DNA from: Streptomyces soli
GTDB lineage: Bacteria > Actinomycetota > Actinomycetes > Streptomycetales > Streptomycetaceae
Assembly (NCBI RefSeq): GCF_003999195.1
Contig: NZ_RJVR01000292.1
Coordinates: 18,943 to 82,942, forward strand
Direction of reading: 5' to 3'
Length of the DNA stretch: 64,000 bases
Made by a program: the position numbers and the translations under genes. Below are positions 16,177 through 24,125 of this stretch, one piece after another. The notes below the pieces were generated by a model. That model had not been told where the DNA came from. It did no database searches and was given only the letters and a program-made list of their open reading frames with translations. Position 1 is the first letter of the stretch; each line of letters starts with the position of its first letter.

Positions 16177-17345
16177 AGATCGCCCTGCTCAGCTACTCCA
16201 CCAAACCGCGCGGCGGCGTCGTCCACACCCTCGCCCTGGCCGAGGCACTGGCCGCCGCAGGCCAGGACGTGACGGTCTGGTCGCTGGGCCGGGGCGGCGA
16301 CAGCGGCTTCTTCCGACCGGTCGATGACGCCGTACGGCTGCGGATCGTGCCCTTCCCTGACGGACCGGCCGTGGGGGCACCCCCCCTGGCTTCGCCGGTG
16401 GGGGTCCTCCCCCCGGCGAAGCCAGGGGGAGGACCCCCACCCAGCCGCCAGGCTGAAGGAGAAGGCGTCGGGGAACGCATCCTGCGCTCCATCGCCACCC
16501 TACGCGAAGCCTTCGCCCCGGCCGCCTCGTCGTACGACATCGTCCACGCCCAGGACTGCATCAGCGCCAACGCCGTGGGCCGCTGCATCCGTACGGTCCA
16601 CCACCTCGATCACTTCATCACCCCTGAGCTGGCCGCCTGCCACGAGCGGGCCATCGTCGAGCCGTACGCCCACATCTGCGTCTCGCGCTCGGTCGCGGGC
16701 GAACTCGCCGACGGCTGGGGGCTGAAGGCCGAGGTGATCCCCAACGGCGTGGCGTACGAACGCTTCGCGACGACGGACCCGGCCGCCCGTGCCAGCTGGC
16801 GTGACCGGCTCGGGACGTACGTCCTCACGGTCGGCGGCATCGAGCCCCGCAAGGGCTCCCTGGACCTGCTGGAGGCGTACGCCCTGCTGCGCGACCGGCA
16901 CCCGGAGTCCGTGCGGCTGGTCATCGCGGGCGGCGAGACCCTCTTCGACTACCGCGACTACCGCGCCAGGTGGGAGGCACGGGCCGCGGAACTCGGCGTC
17001 GATCCGGTGGTGCTGGGCGCGGTGCCCGACGATGACCTGCCCGCGCTGGTGGGCGCCGCCGGCGCCTTCGCCTTTCCGTCCCTCAAGGAGGGCTTCGGGC
17101 TCGCCGCCATGGAGGCCCTCGCCGCCGGGGTCCCCCTCGTCGTGCGGGACCTGCCCGTCCTGCGCGAGGTCTTCGGCCCCGCCGCCCGCTTCGCCGCGAC
17201 CCAGCCGGGCCTCGCCGCCGAACTCGGGCGTGCCCTGACCCACGACGACCCCGCCCGTCGGGCGGCCGGCCGTGAACTCGCCGCCCGCCATACCTGGGCC
17301 GAGGCTGCCCGGCGCCACATGGACTTCTACCGTTCCCTGAGCTGA
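16173..17345 (+). CDS. MSMEG_0565-family glycosyltransferase (GT4) with repeat-encoded insert
   Basis: A 390-residue GT-B fold glycosyltransferase, last gene of the Nit1C cluster. The N-terminal domain begins MKIALLSYSTKPRGGVVHTL; the C-terminal domain has GGIEPRKGSLDLLEAYALL and the donor-binding EGFGLAAMEALAAG around residue 306. Residues about 67-93 (PPLASPVGVLPPAKPGGGPP and neighbours) do not belong to the family fold: they are the translation of a dispersed palindromic repeat inserted in frame at 16371-16453. The insert lies in a loop after the first Rossmann strands and may be tolerated. The GTG start overlaps the previous stop. Donor and acceptor are unknown. Confidence 0.83.
   Translation: MKIALLSYSTKPRGGVVHTLALAEALAAAGQDVTVWSLGRGGDSGFFRPVDDAVRLRIVPFPDGPAVGAPPLASPVGVLPPAKPGGGPPPSRQAEGEGVGERILRSIATLREAFAPAASSYDIVHAQDCISANAVGRCIRTVHHLDHFITPELAACHERAIVEPYAHICVSRSVAGELADGWGLKAEVIPNGVAYERFATTDPAARASWRDRLGTYVLTVGGIEPRKGSLDLLEAYALLRDRHPESVRLVIAGGETLFDYRDYRARWEARAAELGVDPVVLGAVPDDDLPALVGAAGAFAFPSLKEGFGLAAMEALAAGVPLVVRDLPVLREVFGPAARFAATQPGLAAELGRALTHDDPARRAAGRELAARHTWAEAARRHMDFYRSLS
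16371..16453. repeat. Dispersed palindromic repeat inserted in frame in a glycosyltransferase gene
   Basis: CCCCCTGGCTTCGCCGG (16382-16398) pairs perfectly with CCGGCGAAGCCAGGGGG (16413-16429) across 14 bases, and imperfect pairing extends both arms. The right arm continues into GGACCCCCACCCAGCCGCCA. The same arms, in the same order, occur in the intergenic element at 49826-49892, so this is a copy of a mobile or dispersed repeat that has become coding sequence. Confidence 0.75.
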
Positions 17346-17381
17346 GGGGCGCCCAGGCGGGCGGTCCGGGCGGGTCGCGAG

Positions 17382-17579
17382 CATTCGGAAGGGTCCGTCT
17401 CCGGCCTGATCCAGACGAATGTGTGCGCCGAGCCGGGCGACAGCGGCGGCGCCCTCTTCTCCGGTGACACGGCCCTCGGCCTGACCTCGGGCGGCAGCGG
17501 CGACTGCAGCAGCGGCGGCGAGACTTTCTTCCAGCCGGTGCAGGCGGCGCTCGACGCGTACGGCGCCTCGATCGGCTGA
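17382..17579 (+). pseudogene. C-terminal remnant of a streptogrisin-type serine protease
   Basis: Codons 17382-17579 read a 65-residue fragment that matches the C-terminal third of secreted S1 proteases of the streptogrisin family: [20 protein letters not shown] with the catalytic serine in GDSGG, then [19 protein letters not shown] and a terminal AYGASIG. The His and Asp catalytic regions, the propeptide and the signal peptide are missing, and no start codon precedes the fragment. It lies in the same frame as the glycosyltransferase, immediately after its stop at 17343-17345, and keeps its own terminator downstream. It is a relic left by a deletion. Confidence 0.85.
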
Positions 17580-17595
17580 CCCGACCAGCCACCTC

Positions 17596-17634
17596 GGCCC
17601 CGGACACCTCTCCCCATGGGTGGTGTCCGGGGCC
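17596..17634 (+). terminator. Rho-independent-type hairpin after the protease remnant
   Basis: GGCCCCGGACACC (17596-17608) pairs with GGTGTCCGGGGCC (17622-17634), 13 perfect base pairs with a 13-base loop. It is placed just after the protease remnant stop and would also end transcription of the Nit1C cluster. No U-run follows, as is usual in streptomycetes. Confidence 0.7.
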
Positions 17635-17667
17635 TTCGCGCGTCTGCGGACAGGCCGTACCCAGTGC

Positions 17668-17687
17668 CGCGTCAAGAGCGCGTCAAG
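17668..17687 (+). promoter_or_regulatory. Tandem direct repeat upstream of the kdp remnant
   Basis: CGCGTCAAG occurs twice, starting at 17668 and 17679, an 11-base period typical of binding sites for OmpR/PhoB-type response regulators such as KdpE. It lies about 130 bases upstream of the first small kdp ORF. A KdpE box is an inference; no kdpE gene is present nearby. Confidence 0.35.
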
Positions 17688-17818
17688 GTCACCGGGGACC
17701 ACGTCAGGGGAGCGCTAACGGGGGGCCTCGCGCGAGCACCTGGGGTTTTGCTGTGTGGGAGCCGGTTTTCACCGGTAGCGCTGTCCCCATACATACAACC
17801 TTCCGGGGTGTATCCCAC

Positions 17819-17902
17819 ATGCCAGATCTGGCCTTCATCGTTCTCACCGTCGTGGTCTTCGCCGTGCTCGGCCTCGTCGCCAAGGGGACGGAGCGGCTGT
17901 GA
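17819..17902 (+). CDS. 27-residue membrane peptide upstream of kdpF
   Basis: A short ORF encoding MPDLAFIVLTVVVFAVLGLV followed by AKGTERL: a single transmembrane helix with a short basic tail. Peptides of this kind precede kdpF in actinobacterial potassium-transport operons. The stop overlaps the GTG of the next small ORF. Role unknown; it may assist assembly of the Kdp complex, which is not encoded here. Confidence 0.55.
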   Translation: MPDLAFIVLTVVVFAVLGLVAKGTERL

Positions 17903-17976
17903 GCATCGAGAACGTCGTCGGTCCGGCCGTCGCCGTGGCCCTGGTCGGGTATCTCGCCCTGGCCAAGTTGACGTGA
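17899..17976 (+). CDS. kdpF: KdpF-like 25-residue peptide, truncated
   Basis: GTG at 17899 opens a 25-residue hydrophobic peptide, MSIENVVGPAVAVALVGYLA then LAKLT. KdpF stabilises the KdpFABC potassium pump and normally ends with a PERF-like tail, which is absent here. It overlaps the preceding small ORF by four bases and its stop overlaps the kdpD start by three. kdpA, kdpB and kdpC, which normally lie between kdpF and kdpD, are missing, so the shortened C-terminus may mark a deletion scar. Confidence 0.6.
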   Translation: MSIENVVGPAVAVALVGYLALAKLT

Positions 17977-20438
17977 GCGGGCCCGGCCGACTCAAGGTCT
18001 ACCTCGGTGCCGCCCCCGGGGTAGGCAAGACCTACCGGATGCTGGACGAGGGCCGGCGCAGGGCCGAGCGCGGGACCGACGTGGTCGTGGCGTTCGCCGA
18101 GTGCCACCGGCGGCCGCGCACCGAGGGGATGCTCGACGGCCTGGAGATCGTGCCCCGGTCGGAGCGGGAGTACCGGGGCACTGCCTTCACCGAGATGGAC
18201 CTCGACGCGGTCCTCGCCCGCGCACCGCAGGTAGCGCTGGTCGACGAGATGGCCCACACCAATGTGCCCGGCGGCCGTAACGCCAAGCGCTGGCAGGACA
18301 TCGACGAGCTGCTGAAGGCCGGCATCGACGTCGTCAGCGCTGTCAACATCCAGCACCTGGAGTCGCTCAACGACGTCGTTGAGAAGATCACCGGTGTCCC
18401 ACAGCGCGAGACCGTCCCCGACGAGGTCGTCCGCCGCGCCGACCAGATCGAACTGGTCGACATGCCCGCCGAGGCCCTGCGCCGACGCATGGCACACGGC
18501 AATATCTACGCGCCCGAGAAGGTCGACGCCGCGCTCTCGCACTACTTCCGGGTCGGCAATCTGACCGCCCTGCGCGAACTGGCCCTGCTGTGGGTGGCGG
18601 GGCGCGTGGACGAGGCGCTGCAGAAGTACCGCTCCGAGCACGGCATAGGCGGCGTGTGGGAGACCCGCGAACGCGTCGTGGTCGCCCTCACCGGCGGCCC
18701 GGAGGGCGACACCCTGATCCGCCGGGCGGCCCGGATCGCCGACCGGTCGGCGGCCGGTGATCTGCTGGCCGTACACGTCGCCCGCAGCGACGGGCTGGCC
18801 GACGCCTCCCCCGCCGCCCTCGCCGAGCAGCGGGTACTGGTGGAGAGCCTGGGCGGCAGCTACCACTCGGTGGTCGGCGACCACATCCCCACCGCCCTGC
18901 TGGACTTCGCCCGCGCCGAGAACGCCACCCAGCTCGTCATGGGCACCAGCCGCCGCGGCCGGCTCTCGCACTTCCTCACCGGCCCCGGGGTCGGCGAGAC
19001 CGCCGTCGAGCTGTCCGGCGACATCGACGTCCACATGGTCACCCACGAACGGGCCGGCCGCGGCCGCCTGCTACCCACCACCCGCAGCACCCTGCCCCTG
19101 GCCCGCCGGGTGGCCGGACCGGTCGCCGGATTGGTACTGCCGGTGCTGCTGACCGGCCTGCTGGCCAACACCCGCGGCCATCTCAACCTCACCAGCGAGG
19201 CGTTGCTCTTCCTGCTGACCGTGGTGGGCGTGGCCTGTATCGGGGGCGTGATCTCCGCGCTGCTCGCGTCGATCACCGCTTCCCTGCTGCTCAACTACTA
19301 CTTCATCCCGCCCGTCGGCCGGTTCACCATCGGCGAGGCCAACAACGTGCTGGCGTTGGCCGTGTTCGCGTCCGTCGCGGTGACCGTCGCGACGATCGTG
19401 GACCGCTCCCTGCGGCTGTCCCGGCGGGCCGCCAACGCCACCGCCGAGGCCGAGACCCTCTCCTCCCTGGCCGGGAGCATCCTGCGCGGCGACCAGGCCG
19501 TGGAGGCGCTGCTGGACCGTACGAGAGAGGCCTTCGGCATGGAGTCGGCCGTCCTAGTCGACCGGGACGGCGGGGCCGAGCCGGGGACCGACGACGGCGT
19601 GGTCGCAGTCCCGGTCGGGCAGGACAGCCTGCTGGTCCTGCGCGGCCGCCGCCTGGCCGCCTCCGAACGGCGGGTGCTCACCGCCTTCGCCGCCCACGTC
19701 TCCGCCGCCCTGGAACGCGCCCGGCTGGCCGAGGCGGCCGCCGAGGTCGAGCCGGTCAAGGCCGCCGACCGGATGCGTACCGCGCTGCTCGCCGCCGTCG
19801 GCCACGACCTGCGCACTCCGCTGGCCGCCGCCTGGGCCGCCGTCAGCAGCCTGCGCAGCCGCGACGTCGAGTTCTCCTACGACGACCGCGACGAACTGCT
19901 CGCCACCGCCGAGGAGTCACTGGACAAGCTCAACCACCTGGTCGACAACCTGCTCGACATGAGCCGCCTCCAGGCCGGCGCCCTCACCCTCCACCTGGGA
20001 CCCACGGCCCTCGCGGAGGTGCTGCCGCTGGCCCTGGACACGCTGCCCGAAACCCCGGTGCCCGTCGTCGCCCAGGGGCTGGAGGAGACCACCGCCGTCC
20101 TCGCGGACCCGCCCCTGCTGGAACGGGTCCTGGCGAATCTGGTGGCCAACGCCGTACGGCACACACCCGAGGGCAAGCAGGTCCTGGTCAGCGCCAGCGC
20201 CCTGGCCTCCCGCGTGGAGGTGCGGGTCACCGACCAGGGCCCCGGCCTGCGCCCCGCCGACCGGGAACGGGTCTTCGAGCCCTTCCAGCGCCTGGGCGAC
20301 ACCGACAACACCACCGGCCTCGGCCTCGGACTCGCCCTGTCCCGCGGCCTGACCGAGGCCATGGGCGGCACCCTCACCCCCGAGGACACCCCCGGCGGCG
20401 GCCTGACCATGGTGCTGTCCCTGGCGGCTGTGCCGTGA
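17973..20438 (+). CDS. kdpD: KdpD osmosensitive K+ channel sensor histidine kinase (orphan)
   Basis: An 821-residue membrane sensor kinase. The N-terminal KdpD domain carries the Walker-like GAAPGVGKT at residues 12-20 and DEMAHTNVPGGRNAKRWQDI; a universal-stress-like region follows (about 235-365); four membrane segments lie near 385-490; then a GAF-type region, the phospho-accepting His611 in VGHDLRTPLAA, and the ATPase domain with NLVANAVRHTP, DQGPGL and GLGLALS. KdpD phosphorylates KdpE when K+ is low. No kdpE or kdpABC adjoins it: upstream are only two tiny ORFs and downstream is an oppositely oriented remnant. It must signal to a regulator elsewhere or be on the way to loss. The GTG overlaps the kdpF-like stop. 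Confidence 0.88.
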   Translation: MSGPGRLKVYLGAAPGVGKTYRMLDEGRRRAERGTDVVVAFAECHRRPRTEGMLDGLEIVPRSEREYRGTAFTEMDLDAVLARAPQVALVDEMAHTNVPGGRNAKRWQDIDELLKAGIDVVSAVNIQHLESLNDVVEKITGVPQRETVPDEVVRRADQIELVDMPAEALRRRMAHGNIYAPEKVDAALSHYFRVGNLTALRELALLWVAGRVDEALQKYRSEHGIGGVWETRERVVVALTGGPEGDTLIRRAARIADRSAAGDLLAVHVARSDGLADASPAALAEQRVLVESLGGSYHSVVGDHIPTALLDFARAENATQLVMGTSRRGRLSHFLTGPGVGETAVELSGDIDVHMVTHERAGRGRLLPTTRSTLPLARRVAGPVAGLVLPVLLTGLLANTRGHLNLTSEALLFLLTVVGVACIGGVISALLASITASLLLNYYFIPPVGRFTIGEANNVLALAVFASVAVTVATIVDRSLRLSRRAANATAEAETLSSLAGSILRGDQAVEALLDRTREAFGMESAVLVDRDGGAEPGTDDGVVAVPVGQDSLLVLRGRRLAASERRVLTAFAAHVSAALERARLAEAAAEVEPVKAADRMRTALLAAVGHDLRTPLAAAWAAVSSLRSRDVEFSYDDRDELLATAEESLDKLNHLVDNLLDMSRLQAGALTLHLGPTALAEVLPLALDTLPETPVPVVAQGLEETTAVLADPPLLERVLANLVANAVRHTPEGKQVLVSASALASRVEVRVTDQGPGLRPADRERVFEPFQRLGDTDNTTGLGLGLALSRGLTEAMGGTLTPEDTPGGGLTMVLSLAAVP

Positions 20439-20452
20439 GGCGCGCGGAGCTC

Positions 20453-20698
20453 CTACTGGTAGACGCGGTCGGTGCCGGGCCCTCCCGAGAGCTTGTCGGT
20501 CCCGGCGCCGCCGTAGATCACGTCGTTGCCGCTGTTGCCGTAGATCACGTCGTTGCCGCCGCGCCCGAGGATGGTGTCGTTGCCCGGGCCGCCGCGCAGG
20601 TCGTCGGCGTGGTCGGTGCCGACGATCGTGTCGTTGCCCGAGCCGCCGTCGGCGCCGTAGTCCGGGGCGCTGAGCAGGTCGTCGCCGGCGCCGCGCCA
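20453..20698 (-). pseudogene. C-terminal remnant with RTX calcium-binding repeats
   Basis: The frame from 20698 to the stop at 20453 reads about five nonapeptide RTX units of the GGxGxDxxx type (GGSGNDTIV, GGPGNDTIL, GRGGNDVIY, GNSGNDVIY, GGAGTDKLS) and ends DRVYQ. These repeats bind Ca2+ in secreted proteins. There is no signal peptide and the upstream sequence in this frame is not protein-like; instead it joins a methyltransferase 5' fragment at about 20697. It is the 3' end of a larger secreted-protein gene. Confidence 0.7.
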
Positions 20699-20816
20699 GC
20701 CAGCGCTCACCGGAGGGGACGCGGTGGCGGCCCACGAACTCGGCCGCCACCGCTCGGCTCCACCGTCCGACGTACGGCTCGTAGGCCGCACCGACGTCCC
20801 ACACGTCGCCACCCAT
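20697..20816 (-). pseudogene. N-terminal remnant of a class I SAM methyltransferase
   Basis: From the ATG at 20816 the frame reads MGGDVWDVGAAYEPYVGRWS and continues through SRAVAAEFVGRHRVPSGERW, the recognisable start of small streptomycete SAM-dependent methyltransferases, up to the point where the DVGCGTG cofactor motif should begin. There it stops matching and switches, in another frame, into an RTX-repeat gene end. Two unrelated genes were joined by deletion. Confidence 0.6.
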
Positions 20817-20839
20817 GCCTTCAGCGTAGGCATGGGTGG
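20809..20839. terminator. 11-bp-stem hairpin between the remnants and the phosphoesterase gene
   Basis: CCACCCATGCC (20809-20819) pairs perfectly with GGCATGGGTGG (20829-20839), nine-base loop. It lies just after the phosphoesterase stop on the minus strand and overlaps the methyltransferase remnant start, so it most likely terminates the phosphoesterase transcript. Confidence 0.55.
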
Positions 20840-20870
20840 CGCGTCAGCGGCTCAGGACGCCGCGGAGGTG

Positions 20871-22739
20871 TCAGGCGTTCGACCTGCGCCGGCGGAAGGC
20901 GTAGGCGGTGGCCACTCCGCCTGCCGCGATGACGCCGGCCGCGAGACCGATCGGCAGGGCCGCGGAGGAGGAGTTCCCGGTGTCGGCGAGGGGCTGGGTG
21001 GTCAGGTTGTCCGAGGCCAGGGCGGCGGATCCGGCCGTGATGGCCTGGTGCGGGATCTTCTTCACGGACTGCACCGAGCCGTCCTGCTTCAGCAGCACCT
21101 GCTGGTTGTTCGGGTGCTTGAAGTCGAACATGCCGGACAGCGTGCCGGCCCGCGTGTCGAACGACGCGTCACCGATCCGGCCGGTGCCCCAGTTGTCCTC
21201 GATGAACTGGGTGATCGAGGCCTGCTCGGTCGGGGTGTGGTCGACCTTGTTGACCTTGCTGTACGGGGAGATGACGAGCAGCGGCTGCCGGGTGCCGGGG
21301 CCGCAGCGGTCGGCGTAGCCGCCGGCGGCGGCCGGTCCGCTCTGGCAGGCCGGGCTGTCGGTGGCCTTGCCGTTGGAGGCGAGGGCGGAGTTCGTCGAGC
21401 CGTTCAGCACGGTCGAGGTGGCGTGGTCGTACCAGCCGTCGGAGTCGTCGTAGGCGACGACGACGGCGGTGCTCTTCCACTCCGGGGACTTCTGCAGCTG
21501 GTTGATCTCATTGACCAGGAAGTGCTGCTCGTCGGTCGGGTCGGAGTAGCCCGCGTGGCCGTCCTGGTACTCGGACGCCTTGAGGAAGCTCACCGCGGGG
21601 AGCTGGTTCGCCTTGAGGGCGGCGTCGAAGTCGGTCAGGTCGTAGTTGTGGTTGGCCTGGCCGTTGTGGCCGATCTCGTTGACGCTGGCGGGCGCGAGGT
21701 GGTGCGGGTTGGATGTCGACTTGTAGTACTCGAAGGGCGAGTGGTGCGGGCTGTAGTCCTCCACCGCCGCGCCGCCGAGGTTGGTGTGGGTGGCGCCGGC
21801 GCACTTGGCGTAGTCGCCCTGCTTGCCGTCCCAGGCGGTGCTGGGCCGGAAGCCGCCCTGGAACCAGCCCCAGGTGACGTTCTTCGCGTTGAGCAGATCG
21901 CCGATGTTCTGGCCCTGCATCGCGGCGAGCGCGCTGGTGCTGGTGTGGTCCTTGTCCGAGCAGTCGTCGTAGGCCGGGTCGGGGTCGTTGATGACCGTGC
22001 CGACGCCCTTGGCGTCCGGGGAGACGACGGCGTTCGCGTCCGGGGTGGAGGTCTGCTTGGGGTTCTCCGTGCCGGTGGTGGGGTCGACGGAGATCACGCC
22101 GTGGGTCTGCCCGGCGACCAGGTTGAGCGCGCCCGGGGTGGAGGGGCCGAAGACCGAGCTGTACGACGCGTCGTTGAGCGAGTAGTGCTGGGCGTAGTTC
22201 CACAGGCCGGTGACGGTGTTGCCGTCGTAGTAGTCCATGACCAGGCCGGGCTCACCGAAGAGGCCGCCGCTGCAGGTGTTGGTCTCGGTGTTCTCGACGT
22301 ACTTGTCGGCCTTGCCGTTGTCGGCCGCGTACTGCTCGGCACCGTACGAGTGGTTCTGGTCGCAGGTCATGGCCTGGGAGCTGCTGAGCCGCTTGGGCGC
22401 GTAGAGGTTGGGGTTCTTCGTCAACAACCCGGCATTGAGCAGGTTGTTGGCCTTGGGGGTCTGCTTGGCGGCCTTGAAGGTCGTCCCGTCGGTGTTGGCG
22501 GCCTGCGGGTAGGTCGCGAAGTAGTGGTCGAACGAGACGTTCTCTTGGTAGATGACGACCACGTGCTTGATCGGGGTCGAGGTGTGCGTGCTGCCGGAGT
22601 TGCTGCCCTGCGCGTCGACGGCCGCCGCGGGTGCGGCTCCACCGGCCGCCACCAGTGCGGCCGCGCCCAGAAGCGCGGCGAAGCTGATTCCCCGGCGCCG
22701 CGCGCCTGAGGTTCTTCCGGGCCTTCCTGTGCCGAACAT
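20871..22739 (-). CDS. Secreted, LAXTG-anchored phosphoesterase (phospholipase C/acid phosphatase family)
   Basis: A 622-residue secreted enzyme of the phosphoesterase (PLC/AcpA) family. A Sec-type signal follows a basic N-terminus. The catalytic region opens with IKHVVVIYQENVSFDHYFAT, and further motifs include YDDSDGWYDH and PLLVISPYSK. The C-terminus has LADTG at about residue 584, then a hydrophobic helix and RRRR, which is a class E sortase signal (LAXTG), so the enzyme is probably attached to peptidoglycan. The ATG at 22739 has GGAAGG nine bases before it; an in-frame TTG at 22757 is less likely. A PHO-box-like site lies about 100 bases upstream. Phosphate scavenging is the likely job. 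Confidence 0.85.
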   Translation of the reverse strand: MFGTGRPGRTSGARRRGISFAALLGAAALVAAGGAAPAAAVDAQGSNSGSTHTSTPIKHVVVIYQENVSFDHYFATYPQAANTDGTTFKAAKQTPKANNLLNAGLLTKNPNLYAPKRLSSSQAMTCDQNHSYGAEQYAADNGKADKYVENTETNTCSGGLFGEPGLVMDYYDGNTVTGLWNYAQHYSLNDASYSSVFGPSTPGALNLVAGQTHGVISVDPTTGTENPKQTSTPDANAVVSPDAKGVGTVINDPDPAYDDCSDKDHTSTSALAAMQGQNIGDLLNAKNVTWGWFQGGFRPSTAWDGKQGDYAKCAGATHTNLGGAAVEDYSPHHSPFEYYKSTSNPHHLAPASVNEIGHNGQANHNYDLTDFDAALKANQLPAVSFLKASEYQDGHAGYSDPTDEQHFLVNEINQLQKSPEWKSTAVVVAYDDSDGWYDHATSTVLNGSTNSALASNGKATDSPACQSGPAAAGGYADRCGPGTRQPLLVISPYSKVNKVDHTPTEQASITQFIEDNWGTGRIGDASFDTRAGTLSGMFDFKHPNNQQVLLKQDGSVQSVKKIPHQAITAGSAALASDNLTTQPLADTGNSSSAALPIGLAAGVIAAGGVATAYAFRRRRSNA

Positions 22740-22836
22740 GCTGTCTCGCCTTCCCAAGGGGGGTGCTGTTTTCCGCGTTTACGGCCGGATCCTCGGCCTC
22801 CGGGACAGCCTGCCGGGATTGCCGCGGTGGAGGACG

Positions 22837-22854
22837 GGTGAACACACGGTCAGA
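22837..22854 (-). promoter_or_regulatory. PHO-box-like direct repeat upstream of the phosphoesterase
   Basis: On the minus strand, GTTCACC (22843-22837) matches the Streptomyces PHO-box unit at 7 of 7 positions, and an imperfect unit TCTGACC (22854-22848) lies exactly 11 bases upstream of it. PhoP control of the phosphoesterase is inferred. Confidence 0.5.
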
Positions 22855-22895
22855 AGCTCCCCAAGATCTCTTGGCTCATTCTTGACCCGACCGTG

Positions 22896-24125
22896 TCAGG
22901 CGAGGAGCGACCGCCCGAGCCAGTCGGCGCTGTCCCGCGCCCCCGGCAGGGCGAAGAAGTAGCCGCCGCCGAACGGCTTGACGTAGTCGACCAGCGACTC
23001 TCCGGCGAGCCGCTTCTGTACGGTCTCGAACTGCCGGGCCAGATCCTGCTGGTAGCAGCAGAAGAGCAGCCCCATGTCGAGGTTGCCGTTGGAGTCCATG
23101 CCCCGGTCGTAGTTGTACGCGCGGCGCAGGATCCGCTGGTCGGCGGTGGCGGCGGTGCGCGGGTTGGCCTTCCGGATGTGGCTGTCCAGGGGGATGACGT
23201 CGCCCAGAGGGTCCTGGGCGTACTTGGGTGTGTCGGTCTCGTGCCGCCCGTCCAGCGGCGCGCCGGTGTCCCGGGCGCGGCCGAAGATCCGCTCCTGCTC
23301 GGGGAGGGAGACGCGGTCCCAGAACTCCACCAGCATGCGGATGGCCCGCACCACTTGGTAGCTGCCGCCGGTGGCCCAGGCGGGCTCGCCGTTGGCCTTC
23401 CCGACCCACACCAGGCGGTCCATCTCGCGGGCGTCGGTCGTGTCGGGGTTGGCGGTGCCGTCCTTGAAGCCCAGGTGGTTGCGGGGCGTTCCGGTGGGGC
23501 GCGGGGTGCTGACGAAGCCGTCCATCCGCCAGCGCACCTGCATACCGCCCCGGGTGTGCCGGGCGACGTCGCGCAGGGCGTGCAGCACCGTGTCCGTACC
23601 GGCGGCGCAGAACTGCACGCTGAGGTCGCCGTGGCACCAGTCCGGGTCGAGGTCGTCGTCGGGGAACGACGGCATGGCGGTGAGACTGCGCGGTCTGCGG
23701 TCCCCCAGGCCGTAGCGGTGGTCGAAGAGTGAGGCGCCGGCGCCGACCGTCACCGTCAGCCCGTCGGCCGGGAGTTGCGGCCCGAGGGTGCCGGAGTCGG
23801 TGGGCGGGGCGGTGATGCCGGCCGGGTCCGGGGTGCCACCGGCAGTGAGGAAGCGGGCCCGGTCGGTGATGGTGCGCAGCAGGTCGGCCAGTTCGCGGCG
23901 GCCGTCGGCGGTCACGTCGAAGGAAACGAACGCCGTGGCGCGCTGCGCCGGGGTGAGGATCCCGGCCTGGTGCCGACCGTGGAAGGGCACGCCCGTAGTC
24001 CCGGGGGCCGGCGCGGCGGCCGCAGTGCTGCGGTCGGCGGCCACCAGGCCGGTGCCTGCCACGGCCGCCGCGCTCGCCAGGAAGCCCCGACGGCCCACGC
24101 CGTTGGGGATGTTCGGGCCGTTCAC
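22896..24125 (-). CDS. efeB: Dyp-type peroxidase, deferrochelatase EfeB
   Basis: A 409-residue haem peroxidase exported by the Tat route ([16 protein letters not shown] near residue 10-25). The DyP motif GFKDGTANP and the haem-proximal histidine segment [10 protein letters not shown] are both present, and the C-terminus has the [10 protein letters not shown] found in EfeB. EfeB works in the periplasm or cell wall with EfeO and the permease EfeU, oxidising ferrous iron or releasing iron from haem. The GTG start at 24125 overlaps the efeO stop. No efeU is seen next to it. It also resembles secreted DyP enzymes that act on lignin or dyes. Confidence 0.9.
   Translation of the reverse strand: MNGPNIPNGVGRRGFLASAAAVAGTGLVAADRSTAAAAPAPGTTGVPFHGRHQAGILTPAQRATAFVSFDVTADGRRELADLLRTITDRARFLTAGGTPDPAGITAPPTDSGTLGPQLPADGLTVTVGAGASLFDHRYGLGDRRPRSLTAMPSFPDDDLDPDWCHGDLSVQFCAAGTDTVLHALRDVARHTRGGMQVRWRMDGFVSTPRPTGTPRNHLGFKDGTANPDTTDAREMDRLVWVGKANGEPAWATGGSYQVVRAIRMLVEFWDRVSLPEQERIFGRARDTGAPLDGRHETDTPKYAQDPLGDVIPLDSHIRKANPRTAATADQRILRRAYNYDRGMDSNGNLDMGLLFCCYQQDLARQFETVQKRLAGESLVDYVKPFGGGYFFALPGARDSADWLGRSLLA

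Noticed and set aside
17640..17818. Riboswitch upstream of the kdp remnant
   Set aside because: No conserved riboswitch core was visible; only the 9-base direct repeat was kept.
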